The notes under the pieces were generated by a model. That model saw only the letters and a list, made by a program, of their open reading frames with translations. It searched no databases and had not been told where the DNA came from. Below, piece after piece: positions 26,659 through 34,978 of a DNA stretch of 64,000 nucleotides (within the stretch, counting starts at the first letter, position 1; every line of letters starts with the position of its first letter). The DNA lies in contig NZ_CP097810.1 in NCBI RefSeq assembly GCF_000364165.2, forward strand, positions 496,001-560,000, written 5' to 3'. This DNA is from Clostridium sp. MD294 (GTDB lineage Bacteria; Bacillota; Clostridia; Lachnospirales; Anaerotignaceae). The translations under genes and the position numbers were made by a program.

Positions 26659-27738
26659 TTATAACATTTTATTGATAATTTGCAATTCTTGTTTGATTTC
26701 CTCTGACTTCTCTATTTTTTCTATTTGTTTTAACATCAAAAATCCTTCTGGTATATTTAAATTGTATACTGCTCTTATAGCAGTATGTCTAATCAGTTCT
26801 CTTTCATCTTTTAATGCTTGTTCTAATAAGGGCAATGCTTTTATTGTGCCACTATTTCCTAATGCAATCACAGCATTTCTTTGCAGTATTTTTTTTCCTC
26901 TCCAGCCTGCTGCTGTTTTTGAAATATTTTGAGAAAATGTTTTATTAGAACAGTGAAGCATTTCTTCTAATGAAAAACTTGTTTGTTTTTGTTCAAAACA
27001 TTGTAATGCTTTTTGATTTTTAGGGCAAACAATTTGACACACATCACAGCCGTATAATTGTTTTGACATTGTTTTCATAACATCTACTGATAAAACAGTT
27101 TTTGTTTGTGTTAAATAAGAAATACACTTTTTCATATCAAATCGCTTTTCTGACAATGCACCAGTGGGGCAAAAAGTAATACAGCGTTTACAGCTTCCAC
27201 AATCCCCTATAATCTGTTTATTTTGTTTTAATGATAAATTAGTCATCATATAACCAAAAAAGGCGAGAGAGCCAAATTTCGCTGTATGAACACAGTTATT
27301 TTTTCCTATCCATCCTAAACCTGCCCTTACTGCAACTGCTCTATCTACAAGAGGCCCTGTGTCTACAAAATATTTACATTCAAATCCTTCTATTTTTTGT
27401 TTCAAAAACTGTTCTAATGCTTTGAAATGCTCTTTTAAAGCAATATGATAATCTGTTGCTACTGCTGCTATTGAAAATTCTCCCATTAAAGTAGTATCAC
27501 ATTGTTGTAGCTTTTTACGAACACCATATCCCATAGCAAAAACAATAATACTTTTTGCTTCTGGCATTGTTTTACACGGATATATTCTTTTTGTAATGTC
27601 TTGCTCTACAAAGCCTTGTAAATCACTGTTATTTTCTATCAGTATTTGCTGTAGTTCTAAAAAAGGTTCTGTTGTAGTAATACCTACTTCTAAATTTCTA
27701 TGCTCTGCAAATTGTTTTATTTCTTGTTCTAGTGTCAT
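26659..27738 (-). CDS. queG: Epoxyqueuosine reductase
   Basis: Cobalamin- and iron-sulfur-dependent last step of queuosine formation on tRNA. 359 residues. It carries two [4Fe-4S] clusters (CGSCKRCITFCP and CDVCQIVCP), the GLGWIGKNN segment, and a C-terminal HEAT-like region (ALGNSGTIKALPLLEQAL), as in QueG. RBS AAAGGAG lies 5 bases before the ATG. Paired with recU; no other queuosine gene is nearby. Confidence 0.93.
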   Translation of the reverse strand: MTLEQEIKQFAEHRNLEVGITTTEPFLELQQILIENNSDLQGFVEQDITKRIYPCKTMPEAKSIIVFAMGYGVRKKLQQCDTTLMGEFSIAAVATDYHIALKEHFKALEQFLKQKIEGFECKYFVDTGPLVDRAVAVRAGLGWIGKNNCVHTAKFGSLAFFGYMMTNLSLKQNKQIIGDCGSCKRCITFCPTGALSEKRFDMKKCISYLTQTKTVLSVDVMKTMSKQLYGCDVCQIVCPKNQKALQCFEQKQTSFSLEEMLHCSNKTFSQNISKTAAGWRGKKILQRNAVIALGNSGTIKALPLLEQALKDERELIRHTAIRAVYNLNIPEGFLMLKQIEKIEKSEEIKQELQIINKML

Positions 27739-27758
27739 ATGTTCTCCTTTTGTTGTGT

Positions 27759-27786
27759 AAAAAGAACACCCCTTTCGGAGTGTTCT
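27759..27786 (-). terminator. Rho-independent terminator after the SLH surface protein gene
   Basis: A 10-base stem with G-T pairs (AGAACACCCC / GGAGTGTTCT) with a TTTTT tail on the minus strand, between the surface gene and queG. Confidence 0.85.
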
Positions 27787-27831
27787 CTTACTTAATTTTT
27801 ATTGTATTTTATAAATTTGTAATACAAATTA

Positions 27832-30800
27832 TCAACCAAATGGGTGAGTAACTGTTACATAATCGTCATCTAATCCTGTTTCTTCCCAACTTGGTCTATA
27901 TTCACGGAACTCGCCATTATAGTCAAGTATTGCTCTTTCTCTAAATACTAATGACAATGTACCACGTGCTCCTCCATTTGCATTAGGAATTGCATTACCT
28001 TCTACATCACAAATTGGATATGGGAATGTTATTCTTCCTTCTCCTAAATGAATATTAGTATAATTTAATGTGAATGAAGATATGCCTTCTCCTACTGCTC
28101 TACCTTCCATATCTCTTGCTACAGATACTGTAACATCATTTCGTGTCATTTTATATTCTGCTTTTCTTGACCTGCCTTGTGTATCTAATACAATTTCTCC
28201 ACTTTTTGGTGTAACATCTAAAGCATTTAACAATACTTCATAAGTCAATGGATTGATAGAACCATCTCTACCCATATAATATAATGCTTCATCTGAACTT
28301 ACTGTAACACTACCACTATATAATTCATCTGGGTCACCTGTATTCCAAGGGTTAACATTATATCCTATTGTAAGTGATGGTGGTATTAAATCCAATGCAC
28401 CAAATTCATCAGACCATTTTACTTCTGAGTCATAACCTAATGCAGTACTTGTGCCCAAATAGTTTCTTGCTACTGCATGGAATATATATTTTACGCCTGG
28501 ACGTAATCCTTTTATTGGAATATCCACAGTTGTCAATCCTACTTCTGGGTCTACTTCTATAATTTGCTGTCCCCTTACAAGAGGTTGGTTACTAGGCTCT
28601 GTATAACCATTTTTAATTTGTTCTGCATTAATTTGACCGCCAGCATAACCATTTGCACTTGTTGCTGCTGGATATACTACATAATACAATGTAGATGTTT
28701 TATCTACTGTAAGCTGTATTGTAACAGCATCTGCTGCATTTTCATCATTTAATACAAGTATATTTGTAATGGTTGGTGGTACTAAATCTTTTGTTCTAAA
28801 ACGGTTGATATACAATGGTGAAGGGTCAGCTGGTGTTCCTTTCAAAACACTGTACATAATATAGTCTGTAGCTGGTTCTAATCCTTCTATTTCCAAATTG
28901 TCCATAACAATATATGGATTTGGTATAGAATGTCTTCCCTTTATAACATTTGCACCGTTTATTGTGCCATAAAATACGTCTTGTGCTGTAATAGTAGCGT
29001 TTTCTACATTTGTACGAGGCATTATCATATAATACATTGTTGCTTCTTTGTCTGTCTGCAAACGTGGGCGGATAGTATAATCAGATACATATTGATATGT
29101 AGAAGGGTACTGGTCTGGTGCATCTGTTTGGAATTCATCTAACATAGGATAACCTTCTATAAATTTAGGTACTACAGTATCTGTAAATGGTATTGTCATA
29201 TTAAATGGCTGAGGGTCTGTTACTTCTAATGCACCTGCTGCAATAGCATCATCAAAACCTTTTACAGGAGCACCTGCTGCTGGTTGTAATGTTGTTCTAG
29301 AACCTACAACACATTTTATACTCATACTTACATTTGCTGTCCAGCCTGCACTTTCTGGCTTACCATCAATGCTACGTATTTTGATAGCGTATTCTTTTGG
29401 CTCTAACTGATTAAATCTTTCAAATAAATAAGTTGGCTCATTGTGCATTACTCTATCCAAAATGTGATGGAGTGAAATACCATTCGTACCTGTATCACTA
29501 TCGCTAGCATTGATTTGTGCGTCATAGTCCACTTCCTGACCTGTTGTCAAATCTACTCTTGTACCTGTTAACAGTCTAAAGTCTGCATCATTTGGCCCTT
29601 TTTCATATAAGTCAAATGTAATATTAGAACTAGAATATATCAACATATCATAAAGCAATTCATCATTTGTATCATTTGACTGTGGTGTTGCTGTAAATGT
29701 TACATCATAATCTTGTGGTGCAATAGTCTGTATCAATGACACCAAAGAAGGTACTGTTCTAAACTCTGGCAGCATTGTTTTATCTTCCATTTTGTTATTG
29801 CTTGTATCTACAATGCCATTAAGTTCAAATTGATACCTTGAACCGCTGCTCATAGGAATAGCACGAGATGGGAATGTTACAACTGTTTTTCCTTTTTCTA
29901 GTGCAACAGTTGCTCTCTTGAAATTAATTTCTACTGTTTTTGTTTCTACTGTTGTAATGTCATATAGTGTAATATGATTTGCTAAATTTTCTGGAGCAAG
30001 GTCAACAAATTCATTGTCTTCTATTACTTTTACTTCTTCACTAAATACAATTCTTACATCAGAAGAAACAGTTGGATATTCGTCCATCATTTCCGTAAAT
30101 TCCTGTGTTGCTGTTGGTGGAATTTCGTCTAATGTTTTAATCAGTCTTTTTTCAATTTCAGACATATTTCCTTCATTATCTACTGCAACCATATAAAGGT
30201 CATAAGCAATTTCTTCTTGCAGTCTAGTTACATTTACTTTACCTTCTACTTCTGATTTTGCTGTAGCTGAACCCTTTGAAATACCTGTTACACCGTTTAT
30301 AATAGCTAATTTTGCTTCATCAGAAGTAAGTGGTGGTATTATCATAGAGCCAACTGGTGGAGGTGGAAAATCTTCTCCTCTATCCATAACTAAATAGTAT
30401 ACTTTTGCATCTTCATCTACTTTATAAAGCATCTCTACAGAAGTTTTTGTTATTTTATTTGATTTTGGGTAATCTTCCATAAAATGAGGTGCTGTTTTAT
30501 CAGATGTGGTAAATGTTAGTTTTTTCATTGATGTATCTTTTTGTTCCACATCGTCATGACCTACAATATACAAATCATATGTTGTTTTTTCTTCTAATCC
30601 AGAAATACCAAATTCAAATTCTATGTTCTTTTTACAATCTTTTATAGTTCCCTTTGCTAAATGTCCACTGAGGTTTCCACGCCTTACTTCATATGCTGTT
30701 GGGGCTAAACTACCTGTTGGAAACAATGCCCAATAAGTTGTTAAATCTTTGTTTGTAACAGCAGAAATCGTTGCGGTAGTATTTGTAGTTTCTTTTATTC

Positions 30801-32538
30801 TAGGAGAACCAGATAAATATTGTGGTGATGTATTATCTGTTGTTGTAAATGTTATTTTTTCTCTTGTACTAACGTCTTTTCTATCATCTACTAAAGCAGC
30901 AGTAAGTGTGTATTCCGCATCTTTTGTTAAACCGCTGACATTGATAGTATATTCTGTATCTGATTTTGCTGTTGTAATACTTCCAGATTTTATAATATCT
31001 TTTCGTCTTTCTGGTTTCAACAAATCATCATCTGAAATGGAAGCTGCGTCAGACTCTGTTACTGCCCAATAAACAGTACCTGGTTTATTTGTTTTTACAA
31101 GTATACTTACTTTTGTTGCTTCTATCAAATCCATTTTAGGGTATCTGCTCAATATTCTAGGAAATGAAGAAGCTTCTTCCGCATCTTTGCTTGTCATTGT
31201 TTTACCATTTATTTTTGCAGTTGCTCCTGGACGTAATATAATGCTGTCTGGTAGCATAGAAATTGTTACACCATCTGCATTGATATTTGCCTGACCCATA
31301 TCACCATTACCTTTTATGTCTGTTTTTACATCAATAAAAGCCTCTGCAACATAAGCACGTTCATCTATTGTTGTAGTACTGCCTGCTGCTGTTTCATCAA
31401 TAACAAGTGTATTGATTTCTCCAGAGTCCAAATAAAGATTATTTTCTTCTCCTTTTATCGACACAGTACCATAAGTACCTCTCAAATGCAAATCTGTATC
31501 TTTTGGACCATTTAATTCTACATTTTCAAAGCCGCCTTCTAAATTAGAAAGTTCTTCTAAATAGGAATTTGACTTTATTTTTGTATTTGTAATTTGTGTA
31601 CTTCCATCTACTTTTACAGAAACAGGTTTATCTTCTGGAGCATTTATAATCATTTCTTTTATAGTAGAGTCTGTAAATGTAATACTGCTTCCACCTACAT
31701 TACTCTCTCCACCACCACTAATAATAACTTGTCCTGTTACTGTTACATTTCTCAAATTAGTAAAACCAAGTTCTACTCCTTCTGTAATATATAAATCTCC
31801 ATTAATAACAGTATCATGAAGTGTTACACCTGATTTTGATATTGTTATATTTCCATTAATATTACCATAAGTATAATCACCAGATTGATTGATAATTTTT
31901 CCTAAAGCATTGTATAATATTGTACCTGCTTCTGCTCTTGTAATATTATTTTTAGGGCGGAATGTTCCATCTTTGTAACCATTAATAACACCTTTATTTG
32001 CTGCTGCATTAATAGAGCCTCTACTCCATGTTGGAAAATTCATACCATCTACAAAATCTGTATTTACTCTGTCATCTTCTTCATATTTTAAATTTCTTGT
32101 TAAAAAAGCAACTGCCTGTTCTCTTGTTAAATTGTCTGAAGCTCCTGAAAGATTTTTTCCACTTCCTACAAAATATCCCTGTGTTGTTGCAATATCAATT
32201 TCATTGGCATACCATTCTGTGCCATTAATATCTTTAAATTTTGTTTTTCCTGTTGTTTCATGGTATCCCATACCTTTATTAAGCATAGTAACAAATTCTG
32301 CTCTTGTAATGTCATTGTCAGGGTTCATATTTCCATTGGTATCTCCTGACATAATACCATTATCATATAAACTTCTTAAATAAGGTTCAGACCATTTGCT
32401 GCCGTTCATATTAAAGCCTGCTGCATATGTTTGTTTTAACAACAAACCTTCAGAAATAAAAAGCTGACTTGTCAGCATAGAAATTGCAGCAGCAACGGCT
32501 ATTATTTTTTTGGCTTTGCCCTGCATATTTTTCATCAT
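27832..32538 (-). CDS. Giant S-layer-homology surface protein with Fn3-like repeats
   Basis: 1568 residues. Signal peptide (about 10-40, ending TYA-AG), then three SLH domains (about 44-95, 100-155, 165-215; each ends in a (I/L)TRAE or LTREQ box), which hold proteins to wall polysaccharide. Next comes a beta-helix-like stretch (about 220-460) with repeated short strands. At least six Fn3-like units follow, each with an aromatic core strand (TVYWAVTE, TTYWALFP, KVYYLVMD, TMYYMIMP, TLYYVVYP, ALYYMGRD). A bacterial Ig-like unit (about 830-930, IVFSEEVKVIED) interrupts them. Its start overlaps the stop of the PilZ-like gene (ATGA), so it ends an operon with flagellar-type genes. Role: surface layer or adhesion, inferred. 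Confidence 0.85.
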   Translation of the reverse strand: MMKNMQGKAKKIIAVAAAISMLTSQLFISEGLLLKQTYAAGFNMNGSKWSEPYLRSLYDNGIMSGDTNGNMNPDNDITRAEFVTMLNKGMGYHETTGKTKFKDINGTEWYANEIDIATTQGYFVGSGKNLSGASDNLTREQAVAFLTRNLKYEEDDRVNTDFVDGMNFPTWSRGSINAAANKGVINGYKDGTFRPKNNITRAEAGTILYNALGKIINQSGDYTYGNINGNITISKSGVTLHDTVINGDLYITEGVELGFTNLRNVTVTGQVIISGGGESNVGGSSITFTDSTIKEMIINAPEDKPVSVKVDGSTQITNTKIKSNSYLEELSNLEGGFENVELNGPKDTDLHLRGTYGTVSIKGEENNLYLDSGEINTLVIDETAAGSTTTIDERAYVAEAFIDVKTDIKGNGDMGQANINADGVTISMLPDSIILRPGATAKINGKTMTSKDAEEASSFPRILSRYPKMDLIEATKVSILVKTNKPGTVYWAVTESDAASISDDDLLKPERRKDIIKSGSITTAKSDTEYTINVSGLTKDAEYTLTAALVDDRKDVSTREKITFTTTDNTSPQYLSGSPRIKETTNTTATISAVTNKDLTTYWALFPTGSLAPTAYEVRRGNLSGHLAKGTIKDCKKNIEFEFGISGLEEKTTYDLYIVGHDDVEQKDTSMKKLTFTTSDKTAPHFMEDYPKSNKITKTSVEMLYKVDEDAKVYYLVMDRGEDFPPPPVGSMIIPPLTSDEAKLAIINGVTGISKGSATAKSEVEGKVNVTRLQEEIAYDLYMVAVDNEGNMSEIEKRLIKTLDEIPPTATQEFTEMMDEYPTVSSDVRIVFSEEVKVIEDNEFVDLAPENLANHITLYDITTVETKTVEINFKRATVALEKGKTVVTFPSRAIPMSSGSRYQFELNGIVDTSNNKMEDKTMLPEFRTVPSLVSLIQTIAPQDYDVTFTATPQSNDTNDELLYDMLIYSSSNITFDLYEKGPNDADFRLLTGTRVDLTTGQEVDYDAQINASDSDTGTNGISLHHILDRVMHNEPTYLFERFNQLEPKEYAIKIRSIDGKPESAGWTANVSMSIKCVVGSRTTLQPAAGAPVKGFDDAIAAGALEVTDPQPFNMTIPFTDTVVPKFIEGYPMLDEFQTDAPDQYPSTYQYVSDYTIRPRLQTDKEATMYYMIMPRTNVENATITAQDVFYGTINGANVIKGRHSIPNPYIVMDNLEIEGLEPATDYIMYSVLKGTPADPSPLYINRFRTKDLVPPTITNILVLNDENAADAVTIQLTVDKTSTLYYVVYPAATSANGYAGGQINAEQIKNGYTEPSNQPLVRGQQIIEVDPEVGLTTVDIPIKGLRPGVKYIFHAVARNYLGTSTALGYDSEVKWSDEFGALDLIPPSLTIGYNVNPWNTGDPDELYSGSVTVSSDEALYYMGRDGSINPLTYEVLLNALDVTPKSGEIVLDTQGRSRKAEYKMTRNDVTVSVARDMEGRAVGEGISSFTLNYTNIHLGEGRITFPYPICDVEGNAIPNANGGARGTLSLVFRERAILDYNGEFREYRPSWEETGLDDDYVTVTHPFG

Positions 32539-33155
32539 TTATTTTTCTCCTCCATAATTCTTTTGTGGTGACGACGCATTTGTATTTTAAATATTGCTTT
32601 TCTTAGCATACGTTCTTCCACAATATCTAAATCTGTAAATTTACTGCCATACACATATTGATTTTGTTCTGGTTGAAATTCCTTTCTCATAATAGTAAGG
32701 TCAATCACAGTAGGTGGGGAAGTAATAGGAATTACCACTTCATAATTACCTTCTTTATCAAAATCTGCTTTTGAAACAAATCCTATACCGCCACAACTAA
32801 TATCATTTGTAACAATAGGAACAGCAACTGGTATTTTTTGTTCCTCTGGTGGAAATAATTTTATCAGATTTGTATCTACACGAATTTTTATTTTAATTTC
32901 AGTTCTCATTTGAGCACTAATATTAACTACTTCAGTAAAAAAAACATTATCTCCTTTTATTTCAGTTATTTCACCTTGATAAATTTCCGCATAACTTTGC
33001 ATTTTATGAAATTTTACTAATTTTAAGCCTTTTAAAACGTTTACATCATCTACTACTTTCAAAGTCATTTTATTTCTATATTGTTCTATCAAAATAGCCT
33101 CACACAAAACCATGTCACTGTTTTCGGAAAGAACAGCATATTTTTCTTGTGCCAA
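32535..33155 (-). CDS. PilZ-like protein
   Basis: 206 residues, cytoplasmic. An N-terminal YcgR-like barrel (about 1-95) is followed by a PilZ-like domain with TNDISCGGIGFVS, matching the DxSxxG part of the cyclic-di-GMP motif. The usual RxxxR before it is only partly present (MRTEIK), so binding is uncertain. A TTG start is chosen because AGGAGG lies 8 bases before it; an upstream GTG overlaps the RBS. It overlaps the surface protein start and lies 20 bases after flhX. YcgR/PilZ proteins act on the flagellar motor or on secretion; the link here to a surface protein is by context only. Confidence 0.75.
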   Translation of the reverse strand: MAQEKYAVLSENSDMVLCEAILIEQYRNKMTLKVVDDVNVLKGLKLVKFHKMQSYAEIYQGEITEIKGDNVFFTEVVNISAQMRTEIKIKIRVDTNLIKLFPPEEQKIPVAVPIVTNDISCGGIGFVSKADFDKEGNYEVVIPITSPPTVIDLTIMRKEFQPEQNQYVYGSKFTDLDIVEERMLRKAIFKIQMRRHHKRIMEEKNK

Positions 33156-33175
33156 TAAAAACACCTCCTAAAGAA

Positions 33176-33475
33176 TTATTCTTCCTCTTCCTCATATTGT
33201 TGTGCAAAATTCAAAAAGAAAACATAAATATCTACTACTGCCTTGTAAAGCTCCTCTGGTATTTCTGAGCCTAATTCCAGTTGAGTTAATATTGTTGTTA
33301 AAGAGGTATCTTCATAAATAGGAACTTTATTTTCTCCTGCAATCTCTATAATTTTTTCTGCAACGTGTCCCATACCAGATGCTACAATAACAGGGGCAAT
33401 ATTTTTATCAACATCATAACGCAGTGCTACTGCTTTTTTGTTTAATTTGTCATTAAATCCTGACATTGACTGCAT
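33176..33475 (-). CDS. FlhB C-terminal domain paralogue (FlhX)
   Basis: 99 residues that match only the cytoplasmic C-terminal domain of flagellar export protein FlhB: KKAVALRYDVDKNIAPVIVA, then AEKIIEIAGENKVPIYED, TILTQLELGSEIPEELYKAVVDIY. The NPTH autocleavage site and the membrane part are absent. Such stand-alone FlhX proteins occur in several Firmicutes and can substitute for the FlhB C-domain. It overlaps the FliK-like gene by 23 bases. FliK normally acts on this domain in the hook-to-filament switch, which fits the pairing. Acidic tail EEEEE. Confidence 0.85.
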   Translation of the reverse strand: MQSMSGFNDKLNKKAVALRYDVDKNIAPVIVASGMGHVAEKIIEIAGENKVPIYEDTSLTTILTQLELGSEIPEELYKAVVDIYVFFLNFAQQYEEEEE

Positions 33476-34880
33476 TCATCCTTTCATATAGCTTAGGAAA
33501 TACCTCTGATATTGTTTTTGGTGTTTGCAAAACATCTGTATAAAATGATTGAAAACGTAAACCATTTCTTTCCATAATATTGCTAACACCATCTTGAATC
33601 ATTTTTTTATGAGTAGACAACTTTTCAGGATAATATAACTGCATATCTACATTTTCCTGTTTTGAAAGTAATATCATTTCAAAATAGCCTACATCCTTAA
33701 TGTCAAATTTAATAAATAATCTAATTTGTTTTTCTTTTTCTCCATTGCTGCCATCATTACCATTTGATTGGTCATCAGGGTCAATCCACATTTCTGAAAA
33801 CATTAATCTGCCACCAATATCTGCTGGTATCATTAAGTGAAGTAAAGGCATATAAACACTTTCATTTAATAAAAGAGAATTTATAATATTTGCAAAAACA
33901 GTTTTTGCTTCATGAGTAGACTCTGTTCCATTCATTCCTGTTTCTAATATTTCAGTTAGTTTATCCATAAGTGTATATTGTTGTGTTGCTCTTTCAAATT
34001 CTGTATTTGCTAATATTTTTCCTAATTGTTCTGGTGAAATATCGCCTAATTTTTCTCTTACACTTCCAAAAGTCATCATCTGAGAAAATGCTTTTAAAAA
34101 TGCGGATTTTTCTCCGTTTTCATAACGAGCAATATTAAGAGTAAGCATTGTCATCCAATCTCTTGCTTTTCCTAAATCATATGTTGCACTAACATATTTT
34201 GACAAATAAGGTATGATTTCATTTTTCAGCACTGCTGTATTTGCAGTAGTATCTCCTTGTTCACTTCCAGTATATAACTTAGTCATCAATTCTGCAAGAG
34301 TATCTCCATAACTTCTTGGAATAGACTGTCTAATGTTTTGCAAATTTTGCATAATTTGGTTCATTAAATGAGGACCTGCAGACATATCATTATATCGTTT
34401 TAAAAAGTCTAATATACTTGTTTTTAACTCAATAGAAGGCGTTTGGTCTAATATTTGCCTTAAAACATTAAAAAATGCCCCTTTAAATTTAACAGCAGAA
34501 GCAGCTTGATTTTTTAAAAAATAAACAAGCTCTCCTTGTGTCATTTTGAGCATTTCCATAAAATTTGCAATTTCCTCCGTAAAATTTTCACCCATACCAG
34601 AGCTGACTACAATACCCATACGAGAATAAATTAAATCTGTAATCATTTGTGTTAAGCCAGGTGTATCTCTTACCATCTGCATAAAAGTTTCATAATTAGA
34701 CTCATAATTTAGTGCCTTTCTTTGTGTATCTGTTGATACACCTTCTCTGCCATCTGGTCTAACTACTTTAGATGGATTTACTATATTTTGTATGCTAGAA
34801 TCATTTTCTCTTATAGGATTTGTTCTTGTAGAATTTTCACTTCCTGTAAGGGGTGTTGTCACTTTCAATAAATCTGCCAC
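33453..34880 (-). CDS. FliK-like protein (Flg_hook-type C-terminus)
   Basis: 475 residues. Disordered N-terminus (about 1-60), then a long helical region, then a C-terminal domain (about 375-470) with KQIRLFIKFDIKDVGYFEMI and LSTHKKMIQDGVSNIMERNG, which looks like the Flg_hook domain of hook-length control protein FliK. It is not the usual place for fliK (hook cluster), so it is a second or divergent copy. The GTG at 34880 is chosen for AGGTGA 6 bases before it. First gene of the FliK-like/flhX/PilZ/SLH operon; divergent from cheA. Confidence 0.65.
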   Translation of the reverse strand: MADLLKVTTPLTGSENSTRTNPIRENDSSIQNIVNPSKVVRPDGREGVSTDTQRKALNYESNYETFMQMVRDTPGLTQMITDLIYSRMGIVVSSGMGENFTEEIANFMEMLKMTQGELVYFLKNQAASAVKFKGAFFNVLRQILDQTPSIELKTSILDFLKRYNDMSAGPHLMNQIMQNLQNIRQSIPRSYGDTLAELMTKLYTGSEQGDTTANTAVLKNEIIPYLSKYVSATYDLGKARDWMTMLTLNIARYENGEKSAFLKAFSQMMTFGSVREKLGDISPEQLGKILANTEFERATQQYTLMDKLTEILETGMNGTESTHEAKTVFANIINSLLLNESVYMPLLHLMIPADIGGRLMFSEMWIDPDDQSNGNDGSNGEKEKQIRLFIKFDIKDVGYFEMILLSKQENVDMQLYYPEKLSTHKKMIQDGVSNIMERNGLRFQSFYTDVLQTPKTISEVFPKLYERMNAVNVRI

Positions 34881-34914
34881 TTTTTTCACCTACACTTTAA
34901 TAAGATTTATACTA

Positions 34915-34941
34915 TTATTTTTTTAATTAATCTGCCGATAT
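34915..34941 (+). promoter_or_regulatory. Candidate sigma-28 promoter for cheA
   Basis: GCCGATAT (34934-34941), a perfect sigma-28 -10, with TTAT (34915-34918) 15 bases before it in place of TAAA, 38 bases before the cheA start. Confidence 0.65.
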
Positions 34942-34978
34942 AGATACTAGATAATAAAAACGTATGAGGGGTGTAAGT

